From: Caballeronia grimmiae
GTDB taxonomy: Bacteria; Pseudomonadota; Gammaproteobacteria; Burkholderiales; Burkholderiaceae
Length of the DNA: 64,000 nucleotides
Direction: 5' to 3'
Assembly: GCF_000698555.1 (NCBI RefSeq)
Contig: NZ_JFHE01000013.1
Coordinates: forward strand, 1 to 64,000
Part shown: positions 34,523 through 43,775 of the stretch, in pieces
How positions within the stretch are numbered: position 1 is the first letter of the stretch
How the letters are laid out: each line of letters begins with the position of its first letter
The notes under the pieces: generated by a model
The model's input: only the letters and a program-made list of their open reading frames with translations
What the model was told of the DNA's origin: nothing
Database searches by the model: none
Program-made: the position numbers and the translations under genes

Positions 34523-35728
34523 CTAACGCGTAGCAGCGTTTCTTCTCAGCACGAGATGCGCGACCGTTCCCAGGACGATTCCCCAGAACGCGGAACCGAG
34601 ACCGAGAAAACTCATGTTGGAGGCAGTCGCAATAAACGTGATGAACGCGGCTTCGCGGTGCGCCTCATCGTGGACGATGCCCGCGATATTCGTCGCGATG
34701 GCGCCCAACAGAGCCAGTCCTGCGAGAACGGCCACGAAAGCGTTCGGAAGCGCGGCGAACAGCATGACGACCGTTCCCGCGAAGGTTCCGCCGATCAGAT
34801 AAAACAAGCCGTTTGCGATGCCCGCTATATATCGGCGCTGCGGGTCGCGATGTGCATCGGGACCCGTGCATAGCGCCGCGGTGATCGCCGCGATGACGAT
34901 CGTCACGCCGCCCGTGAAGGCGACCAGAATCGACGCGAGGCCGGTTCCGACGAGTACCGGCCGGCTCGGCGTTTCATATCCGGAGACGCGCAGAATCGCG
35001 AAGCCGGGAAGAAACTGGCCCGTCAGACTCACGATGACGAGCGGCAGCGCCAGGCTGATCGTCGATTGCCAGTTGAAGGTAGGCAGCGTGAACACCGGAT
35101 GAGTCACTTGAAGGCTCACGGTATCGAAATGGGTCAAGCCAAGCGCCGCAGCGAGCGCACAACCGAAAGCAAGCACGAGAATCAGGCAGTAACGCGCGGC
35201 CAAGCGCCGAAACACGAGATAGCTGCCGAACATCCCGAGCGCGAGCCACGGATGAATGTCCACCGACTTGAACAGGTTGGTGCCGAACTGAAAGAGAATG
35301 CCCGCCATCATCCCGCAGGCAATGCCTTTTGGAATCCGCTTCGTGATCTGATCGAACAGGCCCGAGAGACCGAGCACGAGGATACATGCACCGGCCACGA
35401 TGTACGCGCCGATCGCATCGCTGACGGGCATCCCCGGAAAAAGCGTTACGAGCAACGCGCATCCGGGCGCGGACCATGCCGTGATGACCGGCTGTTTCAG
35501 CCACCAGCTCAGCGTCAATCCCGATACCGCCGCGCCCATCGAAATCGACCATACCCACGAGGCCACTACGTCATTGCCGACATGCGCGGCATGCGCCGCC
35601 TGAAAGAAAATCGCGAGCGGGCCGGCATAAGAAATGACGACAGCGAGCAGCCCCGCCGTGACCGCGGATATCGACCATAAGCCTTTCTGATTGACGGAAT
35701 CCAGCGTGCCGTTCTTGTTCTGACTCAT
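34523..35728 (-). CDS. benE: Benzoate/H+ symporter BenE
   Basis: A 401-residue inner-membrane protein with about 12 TM segments. The family pattern includes GPLAIFFQAA, KQPVITAWSAPGCALL and PGFAILRVSGYETPSRPVL, all BenE hallmarks. It imports benzoate for the adjacent ben/cat enzymes. It lies 17 bases after catC on the same strand, so it is probably the last gene of a catR-catB-catC-benE unit. Confidence 0.93.
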   Translation of the reverse strand: MSQNKNGTLDSVNQKGLWSISAVTAGLLAVVISYAGPLAIFFQAAHAAHVGNDVVASWVWSISMGAAVSGLTLSWWLKQPVITAWSAPGCALLVTLFPGMPVSDAIGAYIVAGACILVLGLSGLFDQITKRIPKGIACGMMAGILFQFGTNLFKSVDIHPWLALGMFGSYLVFRRLAARYCLILVLAFGCALAAALGLTHFDTVSLQVTHPVFTLPTFNWQSTISLALPLVIVSLTGQFLPGFAILRVSGYETPSRPVLVGTGLASILVAFTGGVTIVIAAITAALCTGPDAHRDPQRRYIAGIANGLFYLIGGTFAGTVVMLFAALPNAFVAVLAGLALLGAIATNIAGIVHDEAHREAAFITFIATASNMSFLGLGSAFWGIVLGTVAHLVLRRNAATR

Positions 35729-35745
35729 GGAATGATTCAGTGCCT

Positions 35746-36024
35746 TCAGCGAATAGACGACGGATGATGAGCGAGCGGCGTTACCTGCATCGTCATGTAG
35801 GGAAACAGCGGCAAAGCCGACAGCATGGTGTGCAGCTCGTCATGCGAATCGACGTCGAACACGCTGTAATTCGCATACTCGCCAACGACGCGATGCAACT
35901 GCTGCCACTTCCCTGCCCGCTGCAACTCTTGCGAATAGGCTTTTTCACGCGACTTGATTTCTTCTGCCTGTGCGGGCGGCATGTCGTGCGGCAGGCGGAC
36001 GTCCATTCTTACGAGATAAAGCAT
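35746..36024 (-). CDS. catC: Muconolactone delta-isomerase CatC
   Basis: A 92-residue protein, the normal length. It starts MLYLVRMDVRLPHDMP and contains KSREKAYSQELQRAGKWQQLHRVVGEYANYSVFDV and LPLFPYM. A GAGGAGA precedes the ATG. It converts muconolactone to 3-oxoadipate enol-lactone, the step after CatB. The next enzymes (PcaD and beyond) are not in the window. Confidence 0.96.
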   Translation of the reverse strand: MLYLVRMDVRLPHDMPPAQAEEIKSREKAYSQELQRAGKWQQLHRVVGEYANYSVFDVDSHDELHTMLSALPLFPYMTMQVTPLAHHPSSIR

Positions 36025-36075
36025 GTCTTCTCCTCAAGGGTAACACTCACACTGCATGTTGAACGACACGGTCGC

Positions 36076-37203
36076 TCACGCCTTGTTGTCACGTCGGTAA
36101 AAGGCGAGCTTGTCTTCGTCGATCTGCAATCCGAGCCCCGGACCTTGCGGAACATGAAGATCGAAGTCGCGATACTGCGGACGATTCGTCACGATGTCAT
36201 CCTTTAGCAGTAGCGGGCCGAACAACTCCGTGCCCCACGCCAACTGCGGAAGCGCGCTGAAACCATGTGCCGAAGCGATCGAACCGATGCTGCCTTCGAG
36301 CATCGTCCCGCCATAGAGCGCTACACCCGCCGCATCGGCGATGGCGGCCGTGCGCATCATGCCGTAGATGCCGCCGGACTTTGCGATCTTCAGCGCGAAG
36401 ACATCGGCACAGGCGTCGCGCACGAGGTCGAGCGCATCCTCGGGACCGGTGACGCCCTCGTCGGCCATGATCGGAACGATGAAGCGCGCTGCAAGCCGCG
36501 CAAGCGCACCGCGATTCTCACGCGGCGTGGGCTGCTCGATGAGGTCGATACCCGCTGCCTCCAGCGCCTGGATACCCAGAGCCGCCTCCACTTCGTTCCA
36601 AGCCTGATTCACATCCACCGTGACCCTCGCGCGATCGCCCAGCGCCGCTTTTATTTTCGACACGTGAGCGACGTCGTCGCGCACGCTTCGACGGCCTATC
36701 TTCAACTTGAACGTATTGTGGCGGCGTTCGTTCAGAAGCATTTCGGCTTCCTCAATATCGCGGGCGGTGTCTCCGCTCGCGAGCGTCCAAAGCACCCGGA
36801 GCGTCTTGCGCACCGCACCGCCGAGCAGCGCCGATACGGGCACGCCAAGGCGCTTTCCCTGTGCGTCGAGCAATGCGGTCTCGAGTCCTGATTTGGCGAA
36901 CCGGTTGCCGCGTGCGACCTTGTTGAGCGTGAGCATCGCCGCGTTGATGTTGGTCGGGTCCTGTCCGATCAGCGCCGGCGCGAGATAAGTGTCGATCGTG
37001 AGCTTGATGCCTTCGGGACTTTCTTCTCCGTAAGACAGGCCACCGATGGTCGTAGCTTCGCCGATGCCTTCGATGCCATCGCTCGATCGCAGACGGATGA
37101 CGACCATCGTTTGCTGCTGCATCGTCGTCATGGAGAGCTTGTGTGCGCGAATGGTCGGAAGGTCGACCAGAATCGCTTCGACAGACGTGATTTGAGCGTT
37201 CAT
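36076..37203 (-). CDS. catB: Muconate cycloisomerase CatB
   Basis: A 375-residue enolase-superfamily enzyme. The N-terminal capping domain has LPTIRAHKLSMTTMQQQTMVV. In the barrel the catalytic base lies in FKLKIGRR, and the metal ligands are the Asp of VDVNQAW, the Glu of LIEQPTP and the Asp of IMADE; the second Lys lies in LKIAKSGG and the last Glu in LEGSIGS. It cyclises cis,cis-muconate from CatA to muconolactone. The start at 37203 fits the family; a longer frame to 37272 would cross an inverted repeat and is unlikely. No clear Shine-Dalgarno is seen. Confidence 0.95.
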   Translation of the reverse strand: MNAQITSVEAILVDLPTIRAHKLSMTTMQQQTMVVIRLRSSDGIEGIGEATTIGGLSYGEESPEGIKLTIDTYLAPALIGQDPTNINAAMLTLNKVARGNRFAKSGLETALLDAQGKRLGVPVSALLGGAVRKTLRVLWTLASGDTARDIEEAEMLLNERRHNTFKLKIGRRSVRDDVAHVSKIKAALGDRARVTVDVNQAWNEVEAALGIQALEAAGIDLIEQPTPRENRGALARLAARFIVPIMADEGVTGPEDALDLVRDACADVFALKIAKSGGIYGMMRTAAIADAAGVALYGGTMLEGSIGSIASAHGFSALPQLAWGTELFGPLLLKDDIVTNRPQYRDFDLHVPQGPGLGLQIDEDKLAFYRRDNKA

Positions 37204-37212
37204 ACCTGAAAT

Positions 37213-37259
37213 GGCGGAGTGGAAGGAGTCACTCAAGTATTGCCCGGGCAATCTCCGCC
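37213..37259. repeat. Nested inverted repeat in the catB leader
   Basis: Outer arms GGCGGAG (37213-37219) and CTCCGCC (37253-37259) enclose a perfect 14-bp palindrome ATTGCCCGGGCAAT (37239-37252). It starts only 10 bases upstream of the catB ATG and could fold in the catB mRNA leader. Confidence 0.6.
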
Positions 37260-37287
37260 TGTCCAAGACCATCGACGTCTAATGCGA

Positions 37288-37302
37288 TACCCCGGAGGTA
37301 TG
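37288..37302. promoter_or_regulatory. CatR/BenM-type box upstream of catB
   Basis: ATAC-CCCGGAG-GTAT is a perfect match to the ATAC-N7-GTAT site bound by CatR/CatM/BenM regulators. It lies in the 105-base catR-catB gap, 85 bases upstream of catB. Muconate-dependent activation of catBC is inferred. Confidence 0.7.
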
Positions 37303-37308
37303 ACGAAC

Positions 37309-38232
37309 TCACTGCCCTTTCTCGGCGGGCGCTACATGGGGAATCTGCGCTTCGTCGTAGAGCCGATAGATCAGTTCGAGCATTTCCCTGATGTCGCGCG
37401 ACTCGTCCATCGCCCGCATGCTCATGATGATCGGCGATACCAGCGTCGGGTCGTCGAGTTCCCGGTAGCTGACGTCATCGCGCTTCAGGCCATAGACGCT
37501 GCTCGGCACAATGGAAATGCCCTCGCCCGCCGCCACGAGCCCCAATGCAATCTGGATTTCGCGCACCTCGTACACCTTGCGCGGCTCCAGTCCCCGGTCC
37601 TTGAATGCGGCGAGCACCTGATCGGCGTAACTCGGGCGCGGCGTCTTCGGATAGACGATGAGCGTCTCGTTGATCACATCGCGCAGCGCGCAGACCGGCT
37701 TCGAAAGCGCAAGCGGATGGCCCACGGGAAACGCGACGATCATCTTCTCTTCTCTCAGGACCACGCGGCGGATATTCGCGTCTTCGAGACGAAGGCGGCC
37801 AAAGCCGACATCGATCCGCCCATCTTTGAGGGCTCTCATTTGATCCATCGTCGATAGCTCGTGGAGACTGAGTTCGACTGTCGGGTTCTCGTCGCGAAAG
37901 CGGCGAATGATTTTCGGCAACAGGCCATAAAGCGTCGATGCGACGAAACCCACTGACATGCTGCGCTCGATATTGCCGACTCGCCGTGTCATCGATTCGA
38001 GTTCGGAAGTCTGCGCCAGTAACTGGACCGCGTGAGCGTAGAAGAATTTGCCAGTCTCAGTGAGTTTCAGCGGGCGCGAGTTTCTTTCGAACAGTTGCAC
38101 GCCCAGAATCTCTTCCAACTGCTGTATCTGCCGGCTGAGCGGCGGCTGGGCGATGTGTAGCCGCTGCGCGGCGCGCGTGAAGTTCCGCTCTTCGGCCACC
38201 GCCACGAAGTAACGAAGATGCCGCAGCTCCAT
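37309..38232 (-). CDS. catR: LysR-type regulator CatR of catechol/benzoate genes
   Basis: A 307-residue protein starting MELRHLRYFVAVAEERNFTRAAQRLHIAQPPLSRQIQQLEE, the standard CatR/BenM/CatM N-terminus. The effector domain has SVGFVASTLYGLLPKIIRRFR and IGRLRLEDANIRR-like elements for cis,cis-muconate binding. It is read in the same direction as catB and divergent from catA. The start codon abuts tandem ATAC-N7-GTAT-like boxes, so it probably represses itself while activating catA. Confidence 0.92.
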   Translation of the reverse strand: MELRHLRYFVAVAEERNFTRAAQRLHIAQPPLSRQIQQLEEILGVQLFERNSRPLKLTETGKFFYAHAVQLLAQTSELESMTRRVGNIERSMSVGFVASTLYGLLPKIIRRFRDENPTVELSLHELSTMDQMRALKDGRIDVGFGRLRLEDANIRRVVLREEKMIVAFPVGHPLALSKPVCALRDVINETLIVYPKTPRPSYADQVLAAFKDRGLEPRKVYEVREIQIALGLVAAGEGISIVPSSVYGLKRDDVSYRELDDPTLVSPIIMSMRAMDESRDIREMLELIYRLYDEAQIPHVAPAEKGQ

Positions 38233-38235
38233 ACG

Positions 38236-38271
38236 ATACCTCCGGGATATAGCCCGATACTAAATCAGTGT
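38236..38271. promoter_or_regulatory. Tandem CatR boxes in the catR-catA gap
   Basis: Box 1 is ATAC-CTCCGGG-ATAT (38236-38250) and box 2 is ATAC-TAAATCA-GTGT (38257-38271). Each has one mismatch to ATAC-N7-GTAT. They are 21 bp apart, two helical turns, as in BenM/CatM-controlled promoters. Activation of catA-benABCD is inferred. Confidence 0.65.
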
Positions 38272-38405
38272 TGGACCATGCTGTTTGCCGTCCATTATTC
38301 TGCATTCACGCTTTGTTTCACGCCCCGACTATACCTTATGAGCATACGGGCATCGGCTTGAAACGAGGGTTAACCCCAGCAAAAGACAGAGACACAGGAG
38401 CAGAC

Positions 38406-39341
38406 ATGAGTGCCAAGGTATTCGACTCGAAGGAAGTTCAGGACCTGTTGAAGGCCGCTGCGAATTTGGGAAGTCAGGACGGCAACGTCCGAGTCAAGCA
38501 GATCACGCATCGCCTGCTGAGCGATCTTTTCAAAGCCATCGACGACCTCGACATGACGCCCGATGAAATCTGGGCGGGCGTGAATTACTTCAACAAGCTC
38601 GGCAAAGATGGCGAGGCCGCGCTGCTCGCAGCCGGCCTTGGCCTCGAAAAGTATCTCGACATCCGCATGGACGCGGAGGATCGCGAAGCCGACATTCACG
38701 GCGGCACGCCGCGCACGATCGAAGGCCCGCTGTATGTCGCGGGCGCGCCGGTTCGTGATGGCGTTTCCAGAATCGATATCAACGCCGATGAAGATGCAGG
38801 CCCGTTGATTATCCGTGGGACGGTGACGGGTCCGGATGGAAAGCCGCTTGCCGGTGCGGTCGTCGAATGCTGGCACGCCAACTCGAAGGGCTTCTACTCT
38901 CACTTCGATCCGACCGGCGCGCAGGATGACTTCAATCTTCGCGGGGCCGTGAAAACCGGCGCGGACGGCACATACGAATTCCGCACCTTGATGCCCGTTG
39001 GTTACGGCTGCCCGCCGCAAGGCGCGACGCAGCAACTGCTCGATGCGATGGCGCGTCACGGCAATCGTCCGGCGCACGTGCACTTCTTCGTAACGAGCGA
39101 CAAGACTCGCAAGCTGACGACGCAAATCAACATCGAAGGCGATCCGCTGATCTGGGATGACTTCGCTTACGCCACTCGCGAAGAACTCGTGCCGCACGTG
39201 GCGGAGAAGACCGGCGGCGCAGCCCTTGGACTCAAGGCCGATGCGTATAAGGAAATTGTGTTCGACATCGCGTTGACTCCGCTGGTGCAGGGCAAGGACA
39301 ACCAGTTAGTCAATCGCACTCGCGTCGCCGCCGCAGCCTGA
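38406..39341 (+). CDS. catA: Catechol 1,2-dioxygenase CatA
   Basis: A 311-residue intradiol dioxygenase; AGGAG precedes the ATG by 5 bases. An N-terminal helical dimerisation domain is followed by the beta-sandwich. The Fe(III) ligands are the Tyr in [10 protein letters not shown], the Tyr in VGYGCPPQG and the two His of RPAHVHFF. It opens catechol to cis,cis-muconate. It heads the catA-benABCD-ridA transcript, divergent from catR. Confidence 0.97.
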   Translation: MSAKVFDSKEVQDLLKAAANLGSQDGNVRVKQITHRLLSDLFKAIDDLDMTPDEIWAGVNYFNKLGKDGEAALLAAGLGLEKYLDIRMDAEDREADIHGGTPRTIEGPLYVAGAPVRDGVSRIDINADEDAGPLIIRGTVTGPDGKPLAGAVVECWHANSKGFYSHFDPTGAQDDFNLRGAVKTGADGTYEFRTLMPVGYGCPPQGATQQLLDAMARHGNRPAHVHFFVTSDKTRKLTTQINIEGDPLIWDDFAYATREELVPHVAEKTGGAALGLKADAYKEIVFDIALTPLVQGKDNQLVNRTRVAAAA

Positions 39342-39432
39342 CGCAACATCGCGCCATATCGCAGCACCCCCGCACGACTATTCAAACCGATGCAATGGGC
39401 TTCTCGATGAAGCCCGCATAGGGAGACGACTC

Positions 39433-40791
39433 ATGTCCGCAACACTCGATAAAGCACGACAGCTCGACGACCTGCTCGCCAACGCGGTGCAGGACGACAA
39501 GGAAAACGGTGTTTTCCGCTGCCGCCGCGACATCTTCACGAACCCCGACTTGTACGAACTCGAGCTGAAGCACATCTTCGAGAGCAATTGGGTGTATCTC
39601 GCGCACGAAAGCCAGGTCCCGAACAACAACGATTACTACACCACGTGGATCGGCCGCCAGCCTATTGTCATTACGCGTGACAAGACCGGTGAACTGCACG
39701 CGGTCATCAACGCCTGCGCTCACAAAGGCGCGATGCTCTGCCGCCGCAAGCACGGCAACAAGGGCAGCTTCACATGCCCATTTCACGGCTGGACCTTCTC
39801 GAACGCCGGCAAGCTGCTCAAAGTGAAGGACGAGAAAACCACTGAATACCCGGTGCAATTCAACAAGCAAGGCTCGCACGACTTGAAGAAGGTCGCGCGA
39901 TTCCAGAACTATCGCGGCTTCCTGTTCGGCAGCCTGAGCGACGATGTGATTCCTCTGGAGGACTATCTGGGCGAAACGAAGGTCATCATCGATCAGATCG
40001 TGTCGCAAGCGCCCGATGGTCTCGAAGTGCTGCGCGGCAATTCCTCCTACATCTACGACGGCAACTGGAAGATGCAGATGGAGAACGGATGCGACGGTTA
40101 TCACGTCAGCACCGTGCACTGGAATTATTCCGCGACGATGGGACGCCGCAAGGTCGAAGGCACCAAGGCAGTCGATGCAAACGGCTGGAGCAAGTCGGTT
40201 GCTGGCGTGTATGGCTTCGAGCATGGCCATATCCTGCTCTGGACCAACACGATGAATCCGGAAGTACGGCCGGTCTATCAGCATCGCGACGAAATCGCGG
40301 CACGCGTCGGCGAAGACAAGGCGAAATACATCGTCAATCAGACGCGCAATCTCTGCCTGTATCCGAACGTGTTCCTGATGGATCAGTTCAGCACGCAGAT
40401 TCGCGTGGTCCGTCCCATCAGCGTCGATAAAACGGAAGTCAGTATCTTCTGTTTCGCGCCGAAGGGCGAAAGCGCAGAGAGCCGCGCAATCCGCATTCGT
40501 CAATACGAAGACTTCTTCAACGTCTCGGGCATGGGCACGAGCGACGATCTCGAAGAATTCCGCGCGTGCCAGGCCGGTTACGCGAACACGACATCGATGT
40601 GGAACGACATGTCGCGCGGCGCGCCGCTGTGGGTGCATGGTCCCGACGCGAACGCGACGGGCATGGGCTTGAATCCGCTCATCTCGGGCGAGCGCAGCGA
40701 GGACGAAGGCCTCTTCGTGGTTCAGCACGATTACTGGATGCGGGTGATGCGCGACGCCCTGCAAAAGGAACAGTCGGAGACGACAGCATGA
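39433..40791 (+). CDS. benA: Benzoate 1,2-dioxygenase large subunit BenA
   Basis: A 452-residue ring-hydroxylating oxygenase alpha subunit. The Rieske centre is C-A-H through C-P-F-H-G-W (C-x-H, 16 residues, C-x2-H). The catalytic iron domain has [14 protein letters not shown], giving the Asp and His ligands. GGGAG lies 7 bases before the ATG. With BenB and BenC it makes benzoate cis-diol. It overlaps benB by 4 bases. Confidence 0.97.
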   Translation: MSATLDKARQLDDLLANAVQDDKENGVFRCRRDIFTNPDLYELELKHIFESNWVYLAHESQVPNNNDYYTTWIGRQPIVITRDKTGELHAVINACAHKGAMLCRRKHGNKGSFTCPFHGWTFSNAGKLLKVKDEKTTEYPVQFNKQGSHDLKKVARFQNYRGFLFGSLSDDVIPLEDYLGETKVIIDQIVSQAPDGLEVLRGNSSYIYDGNWKMQMENGCDGYHVSTVHWNYSATMGRRKVEGTKAVDANGWSKSVAGVYGFEHGHILLWTNTMNPEVRPVYQHRDEIAARVGEDKAKYIVNQTRNLCLYPNVFLMDQFSTQIRVVRPISVDKTEVSIFCFAPKGESAESRAIRIRQYEDFFNVSGMGTSDDLEEFRACQAGYANTTSMWNDMSRGAPLWVHGPDANATGMGLNPLISGERSEDEGLFVVQHDYWMRVMRDALQKEQSETTA

Positions 40792-41276
40792 GCATCGACT
40801 ATCAGAAGGTCTGCAATGCGCTGTATCAGGAAGCGCGCTTTCTCGACGATCGCCAGTGGGACGAATGGCTCGCCTGTTATACCGAAGACGTCACGTACTG
40901 GATGCCCGCGTGGGACGACGACGACAAGCTGACCGACGACCCGCATAGCCAGATCTCATTGATGTTCTACGCGGATCGCGGCGGACTCGAAGATCGCGTG
41001 TTCCGCATCAAGACCGAGCGCAGCGGCGCGTCGATGCCGGAGCCACGGACCAGTCATAACGTGACGAATGTCGAAGTGCTGGCCCAACGCGACAATGAAG
41101 TCGAGGTCCGGTACAACTTCAACACGCTCAGTCATCGCTACAAAATCACGGACCAGTTCTTCGGCACCGCTTACGTCACCTTCCGCAAGATCGACGACCG
41201 CCTGCTCATTTCGAGCAAGAAGATCGCGCTGAAGAACGACTATATCCGCCAGGTGCTCGACGTCTATCACGTCTGA
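40788..41276 (+). CDS. benB: Benzoate 1,2-dioxygenase small subunit BenB
   Basis: A 162-residue beta subunit with [28 protein letters not shown] and the C-terminus RQVLDVYHV. Its ATG overlaps the benA stop (ATGA), so translation is coupled. It is structural for the alpha3-beta3 oxygenase. Confidence 0.97.
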   Translation: MSIDYQKVCNALYQEARFLDDRQWDEWLACYTEDVTYWMPAWDDDDKLTDDPHSQISLMFYADRGGLEDRVFRIKTERSGASMPEPRTSHNVTNVEVLAQRDNEVEVRYNFNTLSHRYKITDQFFGTAYVTFRKIDDRLLISSKKIALKNDYIRQVLDVYHV

Positions 41277-41315
41277 TGCGCTTCGCAGGAACGAGACAAG
41301 GAAGTAGGAGGCAAT

Positions 41316-42347
41316 ATGTCCAGCTATAACATCGCACTGAATTTTGAAGACGGCGTGACGCGCTTTGTCGAATGCAAGGCCGGCGAAAAGGTTCTCGACG
41401 CCGCCTTTCGCGCCAGGATCAATCTGCCGATGGATTGCTCCGACGGCGTATGCGGCACATGCAAGTGCCGTGCTGAAAGCGGCAATTACGATCTCGGCGA
41501 GGACTATATCGAAGACGCGCTCTCCGACGACGAGAAAGACAGCGGTCTCGTGCTGACGTGCCAGATGGTGCCGCAAAGCGATTGCGTCATCGCGGTCCCG
41601 GCGTCGTCGACCTCTTGCAAGACCGAGCACAACAAGTTCGCGGCAACGGTCACGAAGGTCGAGCAGCATAACGATGCCGCCGTAGTTCTCGAACTCGATG
41701 TGGACAGCGTGCCTCCCGTTTTCCTCGCTGGCCAGTATGTGAATATCGACGTGCCAGGCAGCGGGCAGCATCGTTCGTATTCGTTTTCGTCCGCGCCGGG
41801 GGAATCGAAAATCAGCTTTCTGATCAAGAAGATTCCGGGCGGCGTGATGAGCACGTGGCTCGAATCCGCGCAACCGGGCAACAAGGTGGACTTGACCGGA
41901 CCTATCGGCATCTTCTATCTGCGTCCCGTCGAACGGCCTTTATTGTTTCTCGCAGGCGGCACCGGTCTGGCGCCGTTCCTCTCGATGCTGGAAGTGCTGG
42001 CACGCACGAACTCGCAACAGAAGGTTCATCTCATCTATGGCGTGACGCGAGACCTCGACCTCGTGCTGGTCGAAGCCATTCAGGCCTACACCGGGAAGCT
42101 GCCGAACTTCACGTTCACGACCGTGGTTGCCGAAGCCGAATCCAGTCATCCGCGCAAAGGCTGGGTCACGCAGCACATGCCCGCAGAATGCCTGAACGAT
42201 GGCGATGTCGATGTCTATCTGTGCGGCCCTCCGCCGATGGTCGACGCAGTGCGCAAGCATTTCGACGATAACGGTGTCGCGCCGAACAGCTTTCACTACG
42301 AGAAATTCACTCCCAACGTCGCAGCGGTGGCCCATGAACACGCATAG
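41316..42347 (+). CDS. benC: Benzoate dioxygenase reductase BenC
   Basis: A 343-residue electron carrier. The N-terminal plant-type [2Fe-2S] domain has CSDGVCGTCKC and a fourth Cys in LTCQM. FAD (RSYSFSSAPG) and NAD (LAGGTGLAPFLSML, CGPPPMVDAV) domains follow. AGGAGG stands 6 bases before the ATG. It passes NADH electrons to BenAB. Confidence 0.97.
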   Translation: MSSYNIALNFEDGVTRFVECKAGEKVLDAAFRARINLPMDCSDGVCGTCKCRAESGNYDLGEDYIEDALSDDEKDSGLVLTCQMVPQSDCVIAVPASSTSCKTEHNKFAATVTKVEQHNDAAVVLELDVDSVPPVFLAGQYVNIDVPGSGQHRSYSFSSAPGESKISFLIKKIPGGVMSTWLESAQPGNKVDLTGPIGIFYLRPVERPLLFLAGGTGLAPFLSMLEVLARTNSQQKVHLIYGVTRDLDLVLVEAIQAYTGKLPNFTFTTVVAEAESSHPRKGWVTQHMPAECLNDGDVDVYLCGPPPMVDAVRKHFDDNGVAPNSFHYEKFTPNVAAVAHEHA

Positions 42348-43110
42348 ATTCGAAGGCAAGGTGATGGTCGTCACCGGCGCGGCACAGGGCATCGGCCAGG
42401 GCGTGGCGCTGCGTGCGGCATCCGAAGGCGCGAAGGTTCTCTTTGTCGATCGCGCGGACTTCGTTGCGGAAGTCGCGGCTGAAGCGATGGGTGCGGACAC
42501 GGCCGGCTTCGTCGCGGATATGGAGACCTACGAAGGCGCAGCCTCGGCGATGGCATTCGCCATACAGCGGTTTGGCCGCATCGACATTCTGGTCAATGGC
42601 GTGGGCGGTGCGATCCGCATGCGGCCTTATGCCGAATTCGAACCGGCCCAGATCGATGCGGAAATCCGCCGCTCGCTCATGCCGACGCTCTATGCGTGCC
42701 ACGCGGTGTTGCCGCACATGCTCGCGCAAGGTCACGGAACGATCGTGAATGTATCGTCGAATGCGACGCGTGGCATTCGTCGCGTGCCTTACTCGTCGGC
42801 GAAGGGCGGTGTCAACGCAATGACGCAAGCCCTCGCGATGGAGTATGGCGAGCACAACATCCGCGTCGTTGCGGCGGCGCCGGGTGGAACCGAAGCGCCT
42901 CCCCGGCGCGTGCCTCGCAATGCGGCAGGAGACAGCGCGCAAGAGAAGGTCTGGATGAGCGAAGCGATTGAGCAGGTCACGCAGTCGACGTTCTTCAAAC
43001 GCTACGGCACGCTCGACGAACAAGTCGCACCGATCCTCTTTCTCGCATCCGACGAAGCGGGTTACATCACAGGCGCGGTGCTGCCGGTTGCAGGTGGTGA
43101 CAACGGCTGA
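42334..43110 (+). CDS. benD: Benzoate cis-diol dehydrogenase BenD
   Basis: A 258-residue SDR with TGAAQGIGQG and YSSAKGG (Y-x3-K). The start at 42334 overlaps benC by 14 bases. It oxidises the dihydrodiol made by BenABC, with loss of CO2, to give catechol for CatA. Confidence 0.96.
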   Translation: MNTHRFEGKVMVVTGAAQGIGQGVALRAASEGAKVLFVDRADFVAEVAAEAMGADTAGFVADMETYEGAASAMAFAIQRFGRIDILVNGVGGAIRMRPYAEFEPAQIDAEIRRSLMPTLYACHAVLPHMLAQGHGTIVNVSSNATRGIRRVPYSSAKGGVNAMTQALAMEYGEHNIRVVAAAPGGTEAPPRRVPRNAAGDSAQEKVWMSEAIEQVTQSTFFKRYGTLDEQVAPILFLASDEAGYITGAVLPVAGGDNG

Positions 43111-43143
43111 AGCATGACAGAGAATTCAAAGGGAGACGCCACG

Positions 43144-43542
43144 ATGAACGAACGCAAAGCCATTGTCCCCGCAGGAATGGAAGCGGTGTACGACAAGATT
43201 CGCTACGCTCCGGCGGTGAAAGTCGGCAGCACGGTGTACGTTTCCGGTCAGATCGGCCGAGACGGAAACATGAAACTGGTGGAAGAACGCGAAGCGCAAA
43301 TCGTGCAAGCCCTCGAGAACCTGAAGACCGTGCTCGAAGCGGCCGGCGCGACGCTCGGCGACATCGTCGAGGTCACCACTTTTCACACCGACATGCGCGA
43401 TCTTCCGCTCTTCACGGAAGTCCGTGACCGATACCTGAATACACATCCACTGCCTGCATGGACGGCAGTGGGCGCGCATATGCTGGGCGGTGCTGCCGGT
43501 TACATCGTGGAAATAAAGGCCGTCGCTGTCATCGCTGAATGA
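43144..43542 (+). CDS. RidA-family (YjgF/YER057c) protein in the ben operon
   Basis: A 132-residue protein; GGGAG at 43131-43135 supports the ATG at 43144. It has VYVSGQIGRD, VQALENLKTVLEAAGATLGDIVEVTTF and YIVEIKAVAVI. The Arg that binds the substrate carboxylate in classic RidA imine deaminases (P-x-R-S before the last strand) is Trp here (LPAWTAVG), so it is probably not a standard 2-iminobutanoate deaminase. It is 33 bases after benD and likely co-transcribed. A role in benzoate catabolism is inference. Confidence 0.85.
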   Translation: MNERKAIVPAGMEAVYDKIRYAPAVKVGSTVYVSGQIGRDGNMKLVEEREAQIVQALENLKTVLEAAGATLGDIVEVTTFHTDMRDLPLFTEVRDRYLNTHPLPAWTAVGAHMLGGAAGYIVEIKAVAVIAE

Positions 43543-43775
43543 TGGCGGGTTATCGCCTGTTCAACGACCGGGAGCCGGTGCGCGTCGCCAATAAGAGACT
43601 CGCCATGTTGTTGCGATACATGCAGATCGAACACACCACGTGGCGCGCGTGGAGACGCTGCGCCGACGTGACGAAACTCACGCGCGCCGCGACTCCTGCG
43701 AAGTCCGCGTCAGATCGTCGATGATTCATCGCAGGCACCCTTCCGCTATGGGGGAGAAGGCTCGCGATAGTTCGG

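Noticed and set aside
37204..37272. N-terminal extension of CatB
   Set aside because: It would translate through the inverted repeat. The protein from 37203 matches the CatB N-terminus directly.
43539..43738. Short frames on both strands after ridA
   Set aside because: No ribosome site or family features. This is probably untranslated space between ridA and the HAD gene.
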